NCBI GenBank assembly: GCA_003224135.1
Contig: QHYO01000679.1
Location: 1-8,339, forward strand
Length of the DNA stretch: 8,339 nucleotides
From: Acidobacteriota bacterium
Lineage (GTDB): Bacteria > Acidobacteriota > Terriglobia > Acidiferrales > UBA7541
Reading direction: 5' to 3'
Shown here piece after piece: positions 5,181 to 8,339 of this stretch. Positions within the stretch are counted from its first letter, which is position 1, and each line of letters starts with the position of its first letter. Position numbers and translations under genes: made by a program. Under the pieces are notes generated by a model that ran no database searches, was not told the DNA's origin, and saw nothing but the letters and a program-made list of their open reading frames with translations.

Positions 5181-7013
5181 TCAATAGGGGATGACTACTG
5201 CGCCGTTGCGCGCCGCCATCAGTTCCCCTTCCTTATCCCGCACGACGAGCCGGACGAGATAGGATCCTGGTTTGACGTCGAAACTAGACTTGACGGTAAT
5301 GCCCGAACGGTCGAGGCGCTGGAGAGTGGCGTCGAGCAACTTCATTTCCAGAATTTTTTCGCCGCCGGTTACGAAATTCCCATTTTCATCGAAAATGACG
5401 GTGGCGAGAGTGACGTCGTCATGATTGCGGCCATCGACTTTGCGGAACTTCACGGATTTCAAATCCAGGTGAGCTAGAACGGAGAGCCGGAACTGGGTCT
5501 GGTCCTTGCGAAAAAACTGAGTTTGAAGGTCCACGGGCAAGTCACGGATTTCTTCCTGCGAAAAATCGGCTTCCTGGATTTCCTGTTTGGCCGTTTCTTC
5601 GGGAGTCTTCAGCGTGCGTGGAGCATAGTAGCCGCGGCGCGCCTGAATGTTGAATTTTTGCTTGCCGGCCAAACTAACTTTCAGAGTGTGGAAACTGCCG
5701 TTCAGCTTGAGATTTTGCGGCGAAAAGCCGAGGAGATAGGACGCAGCGGGAGCAGCCACGGCTTCGCGCAATGCGACGGCAAGATCGTTTCGATTGTGAA
5801 AGAAGGTGCCACCAGTGCCAAGCGCGAGATCGTCAAGGATTTCGCTCTGCGCCGATTGAGCCTGGACGCGGAAGCTGCTCTTGTAGCCGGCGGTCCTGAA
5901 AGAATCCCGTGGAGGATTAGCGATATCGCCCATAACGTCAGGGGTGTACAGACCGCGCGCGTCGACCGTGTCGATGACAACACCAGAGCGGTTCGAACGG
6001 TCAATGATATCGACACGATCCGACAACAATGAAGAGATGATGAAGCCGGGCGAAATGAAAACGAGTTTCCGCTGGCCGGGCATACCGGTCAGGCGGCGCA
6101 AGGCATCTTCCATATGGCGATACGTGTAGTCAGAAAGGGTATCGCCGTTGCTGAGAGCGCGAGCCGCGGCCGAAGAAGCCATACTTCTGGCCTGGGCCAC
6201 CTTGGTTTCATCGCCATTGAAAGCACATTGCACGGCATCCTCGGTGGCGACCGCCAGAGCTTGTGAATCGTTCCTGTTCTCAATGAGGTCGGCCTGGTAG
6301 TAGGTGACTTCGGGACAATCGTGAAATCCGGTGTCGGTCAAAGGGCGGGCAATAATTTGATTCAGAGATCTTTTCAGCAATTCGTGGTCAGAAGTAAATT
6401 CCTGCGAGAACTGGCCGGAGGTCGTGAAAATAGCGACGCGATCGGAAGGCGCCATGGAATCGAAAACTTTCGTGGCCGCGACACGCACGGTAACAGCGTC
6501 TTCCATCGCAAGATGCAGATCATCGAAGAGCAGAGAAACAAATCGGTGTGGTAACGCAGCCACCGTTGACGGATTTTTTTCGACGGCGTCGGAGTCGGGA
6601 TGATCCGAGACGGTCACGATGGGAACGGCATGAGAGAGCGGCGTTTCCAAACTGAAGGTTGAGATGGTTTGCGGCTTGCGATTGTCAAAAAGGAGAAAGT
6701 CCTCTTTCTTTAAATTGTCGACGACCTTGCCATTTTGATCTCGTACGACAACGCGAAGGAGGACGAGGTTCACGCGCACTTTGAAGGTGGCGGCAGAATC
6801 GCGGGTGACGACTTCAGCTGAAGCAGCTGGAGGCGAAGCGTTGTCAGGTGGTTTCGAGGGTTGTTGCGCGGCATTGCCCTGGGCGTCTGGTGAGGGCGGC
6901 GTCTGGGCGTGAAGTGAGAAGGGGCAAAGACAACCGAGCGCGAGCAGAATTGCCGCGGTAGCCTCGCAGCGCCGAGTGAATGACCGAACAGAAAAGCGAG
7001 GCGTCTGGCGCAT
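5181..7013 (-). CDS. VWFA-related Acidobacterial domain protein (TIGR03436-type), exported
   Basis: The product has 610 residues from ATG 7013, with only a weak purine-rich GAGAAAG upstream. Residues 1-36 form a signal peptide with basic n-region (RSFTRR), hydrophobic AAILLALGCLCPF and LHA before QTPP; a Pro/Ala/Ser-rich spacer follows to about 70. The entry motif is VNLVLLRVVVRDQNGKVVDNL with EDFLLFDNRKPQTISTFSLE (81-123). The VWFA core runs from RFVSLLFDDLHLAMEDA (157-173) through DRVAIFTTSGQF (191-202), LTGMPGQRKLVFISPGF (308-324), GVVIDTVDARGLY (344-356), DDLALGTGGTFFHNRNDL (394-411) and SYLLGFSP to ARRGYYAP (458-465). The MIDAS position reads DDLHL, so canonical metal binding is doubtful. 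Residues 500-610 form a beta-rich tail ending VKPGSYLVRLVVRDKEGEL. It is paralogous to the next gene downstream but lacks the Gly-rich linker. Ligand and role are unknown. Confidence 0.93.
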   Translation of the reverse strand: MRQTPRFSVRSFTRRCEATAAILLALGCLCPFSLHAQTPPSPDAQGNAAQQPSKPPDNASPPAASAEVVTRDSAATFKVRVNLVLLRVVVRDQNGKVVDNLKKEDFLLFDNRKPQTISTFSLETPLSHAVPIVTVSDHPDSDAVEKNPSTVAALPHRFVSLLFDDLHLAMEDAVTVRVAATKVFDSMAPSDRVAIFTTSGQFSQEFTSDHELLKRSLNQIIARPLTDTGFHDCPEVTYYQADLIENRNDSQALAVATEDAVQCAFNGDETKVAQARSMASSAAARALSNGDTLSDYTYRHMEDALRRLTGMPGQRKLVFISPGFIISSLLSDRVDIIDRSNRSGVVIDTVDARGLYTPDVMGDIANPPRDSFRTAGYKSSFRVQAQSAQSEILDDLALGTGGTFFHNRNDLAVALREAVAAPAASYLLGFSPQNLKLNGSFHTLKVSLAGKQKFNIQARRGYYAPRTLKTPEETAKQEIQEADFSQEEIRDLPVDLQTQFFRKDQTQFRLSVLAHLDLKSVKFRKVDGRNHDDVTLATVIFDENGNFVTGGEKILEMKLLDATLQRLDRSGITVKSSFDVKPGSYLVRLVVRDKEGELMAARNGAVVIPY

Positions 7014-7102
7014 TTTACTTTCTCAAAACTCAGTGCCGGAACAGCCTCGACGCGGTTCAACTCGAAACGACACAAGGCCCTGAGGACGGTTGCAATAGAG
7101 TC

Positions 7103-7132
7103 ACTATACGCCGCCGCGAAAATTGCTGTCAA
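7103..7132 (-). promoter_or_regulatory. Sigma70-type promoter for the VWFA genes, overlapping the YihY stop codon
   Basis: On the minus strand TTGACA (7132-7127) and TATAGT (7108-7103) are separated by 18 bases: a perfect -35 and a 5-of-6 -10. The YihY stop TGA (7131-7129) lies inside the -35 box. Transcription would start near 7096, giving a leader of about 80 bases before ATG 7013. Confidence 0.6.
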
Positions 7133-7977
7133 TCTGTTGTACGGGGAGTCGTAGGCGAGGAGCGGGCCGTTGCTTCGGCATTCCAAGCCGCGCCCAAAAA
7201 GATGATGATCGCCGAGAGGTTCATCCAGATCAGGAGGCCAATGACCGCGGCGAGGCCGCCGTAGACAATGCTGTAAGGAACGCGCCGGACATAAACTCCA
7301 AACAAAACGTCGACAAACCACCAGAGCAGCGTGGCGATGACAGCGCCGGGGATGACGTTGCGCACGCTGGTTTCCTGCGGCCGTGCGACGCGATAGATCA
7401 TTGTGAGAGCGGAAAGCGAAAGCGTGAATGCGGCCACGGGGAAAAAGAGAGTCCACAAGCCGTGAAAGGGATGAACTTCGCCGAGTTTCGCGGCAATCCA
7501 ATGGCGCAGAGGGCGGCCAAACACTCCGAGGACCGCAGCGATCAGAAGCGGAGCGATGGTCGCGACGAGCAGCAAAAGGGCGCGCAATTGGCGGTGGAGG
7601 AAGCCGGGCTTCTCCGTGTCTTCATAAACAATGTGGATGCCTTCCATGATGAGTTTCATGACTTGCGATCCGGCGATGAGGGTACCGGCCCAACCAATGA
7701 CCGCCCACTTCCAGGCTTGCGGGCCGCGCTTAATCAAGAATTCGGAAACAATTTGGCGGCTGCCGGGCGGCAGATATTTCGTGAAGTTGGTGATGAGGTC
7801 GAGCATGTTGGTGTGACTACCCCAACGGCTGGTGGCGATCGCGACGGTGAGCAGCAGCGTCGGGAAAAAGGCCAGAAATAGATTAAACGCGATGGCTTGC
7901 GAGATCATGCCGCACCGTGGGAAGACACGGGCGAATATAGGCAAACTGCGTTTATAGAGCGATGCTGCTGAAATCAT
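7129..7977 (-). CDS. YihY/virulence factor BrkB family membrane protein
   Basis: From ATG 7977 the product has 282 residues, close to the usual length of this family; the frame stays open to 8229, but that extension is Pro/Arg/His-rich, is not family-like and would overlap the divergent gene. About six membrane segments are seen (numbered from 7977): near 27-48 (AIAFNLFLAFFPTLLLTVAI), 89-108, 131-152 (LLLLVATIAPLLIAAVLG), 172-194, 206-228 and 238-262. The N-terminal pattern ISQAIAFNLFLAFFP matches the family's first helix. The C-terminal signature is YGGLAAVIGLLIWMNLSA followed by IIIFLGAAWNAE. It is an inner-membrane protein. The family was once called ribonuclease BN, a name now regarded as wrong, and its function is unsettled. 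No Shine-Dalgarno sequence precedes the start; a -10 box only eight bases upstream suggests a leaderless mRNA. Confidence 0.92.
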   Translation of the reverse strand: MISAASLYKRSLPIFARVFPRCGMISQAIAFNLFLAFFPTLLLTVAIATSRWGSHTNMLDLITNFTKYLPPGSRQIVSEFLIKRGPQAWKWAVIGWAGTLIAGSQVMKLIMEGIHIVYEDTEKPGFLHRQLRALLLLVATIAPLLIAAVLGVFGRPLRHWIAAKLGEVHPFHGLWTLFFPVAAFTLSLSALTMIYRVARPQETSVRNVIPGAVIATLLWWFVDVLFGVYVRRVPYSIVYGGLAAVIGLLIWMNLSAIIIFLGAAWNAEATARSSPTTPRTTD

Positions 7978-7985
7978 GGGCGACC

Positions 7986-8014
7986 AGTATAAACAGACAT
8001 CGTTATGGTGCCGA
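7986..8014 (-). promoter_or_regulatory. Candidate promoter for the YihY gene (possibly leaderless)
   Basis: On the minus strand TATACT (7991-7986, 5 of 6) lies 17 bases after TCGGCA (8014-8009, 4 of 6). Only eight bases separate the -10 box from ATG 7977, so transcription would start at or within two bases of the start codon. Confidence 0.4.
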
Positions 8015-8033
8015 GGAACCGCCCTTGTGCGCC

Positions 8034-8062
8034 TTGTCGGGCGGGTGGGCGCATCGTAAACT
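8034..8062 (+). promoter_or_regulatory. Candidate promoter for the divergent right-edge gene
   Basis: TTGTCG (8034-8039) and TAAACT (8057-8062) are spaced by 17 bases, each 4 of 6 against consensus. The predicted start near 8069 lies 35-65 bases before the possible start codons. This is a modest match only. Confidence 0.25.
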
Positions 8063-8084
8063 CGGTGCAGGCACATGATTGCAT

Positions 8085-8099
8085 GAAACGTTTCGAAAC
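8085..8099. promoter_or_regulatory. Double overlapping palindrome, possible operator
   Basis: GAAACGTTTCGAAAC contains two overlapping perfect 10-bp palindromes, GAAACGTTTC (8085-8094) and GTTTCGAAAC (8090-8099). It falls just after the predicted plus-strand transcription start and just before the first possible start codon of the right-edge gene, a usual place for a repressor site. No regulator is encoded in the window. Confidence 0.35.
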
Positions 8100-8105
8100 A
8101 GAGAG

Positions 8106-8150
8106 ATGTATGAGCGAAATCCGCGGGCTTCGTTGATGCAAGAGCGAAAT
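8106..8150 (+). repeat. 30-bp-spaced duplication at the start of the right-edge gene
   Basis: ATGTATGAGCGAAAT (8106-8120) and ATGCAAGAGCGAAAT (8136-8150) match at 13 of 15 bases and are in the same reading frame, giving MYERN and MQERN. The gene therefore has two similar candidate starts, 30 bases apart. Confidence 0.7.
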
Positions 8151-8339
8151 TTGCGAACAAGCGGCTGGTCGGTGATTTTGCCACTGGCGGTGCTTCTGCT
8201 TGCGGCGGTTGGTTTACTGGCCGCGCCACAGAGTTCGAAACAGCAGTGGAAGAGTTTGCCGTTCGCGATTGTTCGGTACAACGACGACGCGCCGAAATCG
8301 TGGAACGTTTATCACGGGGATCGCAAAGGGATTTATCTG
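8136..8339 (+). CDS. Unrecognised exported or membrane-anchored protein, N-terminal 68 residues; cut by the right edge
   Basis: The frame runs from ATG 8136 to the window end without a stop. The product begins MQERNLRTSGW, followed by a hydrophobic segment (SVILPLAVLLLAAVGLLAAP, about residues 12-31) that looks like a signal peptide or N-terminal anchor. The visible mature part reads KQQWKSLPFAIVRYNDDAPK, then SWNVYHGDRKGIYL, with no motif I can assign. ATG 8106 in the same frame is an alternative start adding ten residues (MYERNPRASL). Neither start has a properly spaced Shine-Dalgarno sequence; AGAGAG touches 8106 directly. It is divergent from the YihY gene. The clean signal sequence and sustained open frame support a real gene; its function cannot be told from this piece. 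Confidence 0.7.
   Translation, partial: MQERNLRTSGWSVILPLAVLLLAAVGLLAAPQSSKQQWKSLPFAIVRYNDDAPKSWNVYHGDRKGIYL

Noticed and set aside
6770..7501. Minus-strand open frame of 243 codons spanning the YihY-VWFA junction
   Set aside because: It overlaps two well-supported genes in another frame and shows an Arg/Ser/Leu-rich translation without motifs.
7978..8229. N-terminal extension of the YihY protein to 8229
   Set aside because: The added residues are not family-like, would precede the first membrane segment by over 100 residues, and would overlap the divergent gene; ATG 7977 gives the normal family length.

Overview
The window looks like chromosomal DNA of an Acidobacteriota bacterium, probably of the Terriglobia/Koribacter type. 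The strongest clue is two adjacent secreted proteins of the VWFA-related Acidobacterial domain family (TIGR03436 type), a family typical of that phylum. A DUF1800/DUF1501 pair and moderately GC-rich DNA with short palindromic intergenic elements fit the same origin. The assignment rests on protein-family recognition by eye; no search was run.

Five of the six genes lie on the minus strand and are read from right to left: a YihY/BrkB-family membrane protein (7977 to 7129), a VWFA-related lipoprotein-like or exported protein (7013 to 5181), a second VWFA-related protein now split into two frames (5093 to 4209 and about 4330 to 2729), a DUF1800 protein (about 2541 to 514) and the N-terminal part of a Tat-exported DUF1501 protein (414 to beyond the left edge). 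At the right edge a plus-strand gene starts around 8106 or 8136 and runs out of the window. It is divergent from the YihY gene, and the shared control region of about 130-160 bp holds back-to-back promoter-like sequences and a double palindrome. No stretch over 300 bases lacks a gene. No tRNA, rRNA, CRISPR array or insertion sequence was seen.

Apart from the inner-membrane YihY protein, every recognisable minus-strand product carries an export signal, so the block looks like a cell-envelope/secreted-protein locus. A good sigma70-type promoter overlapping the YihY stop codon should drive the two VWFA genes. DUF1800 and DUF1501 follow after a 187-bp spacer with REP-like palindromes and may be a separate transcription unit. 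What the secreted proteins do together is unknown.

The main oddities are (1) a single +1 frameshift that splits an otherwise intact VWFA gene just before a long Gly-rich linker, (2) short tandem duplications directly abutting the Shine-Dalgarno sequences of two genes, with a related duplication at the start of a third, (3) a candidate leaderless promoter for the YihY gene, and (4) a compact palindrome-rich intergenic element before the DUF1800 gene. I did not find convincing evidence for a wholly new defence or mobile system.
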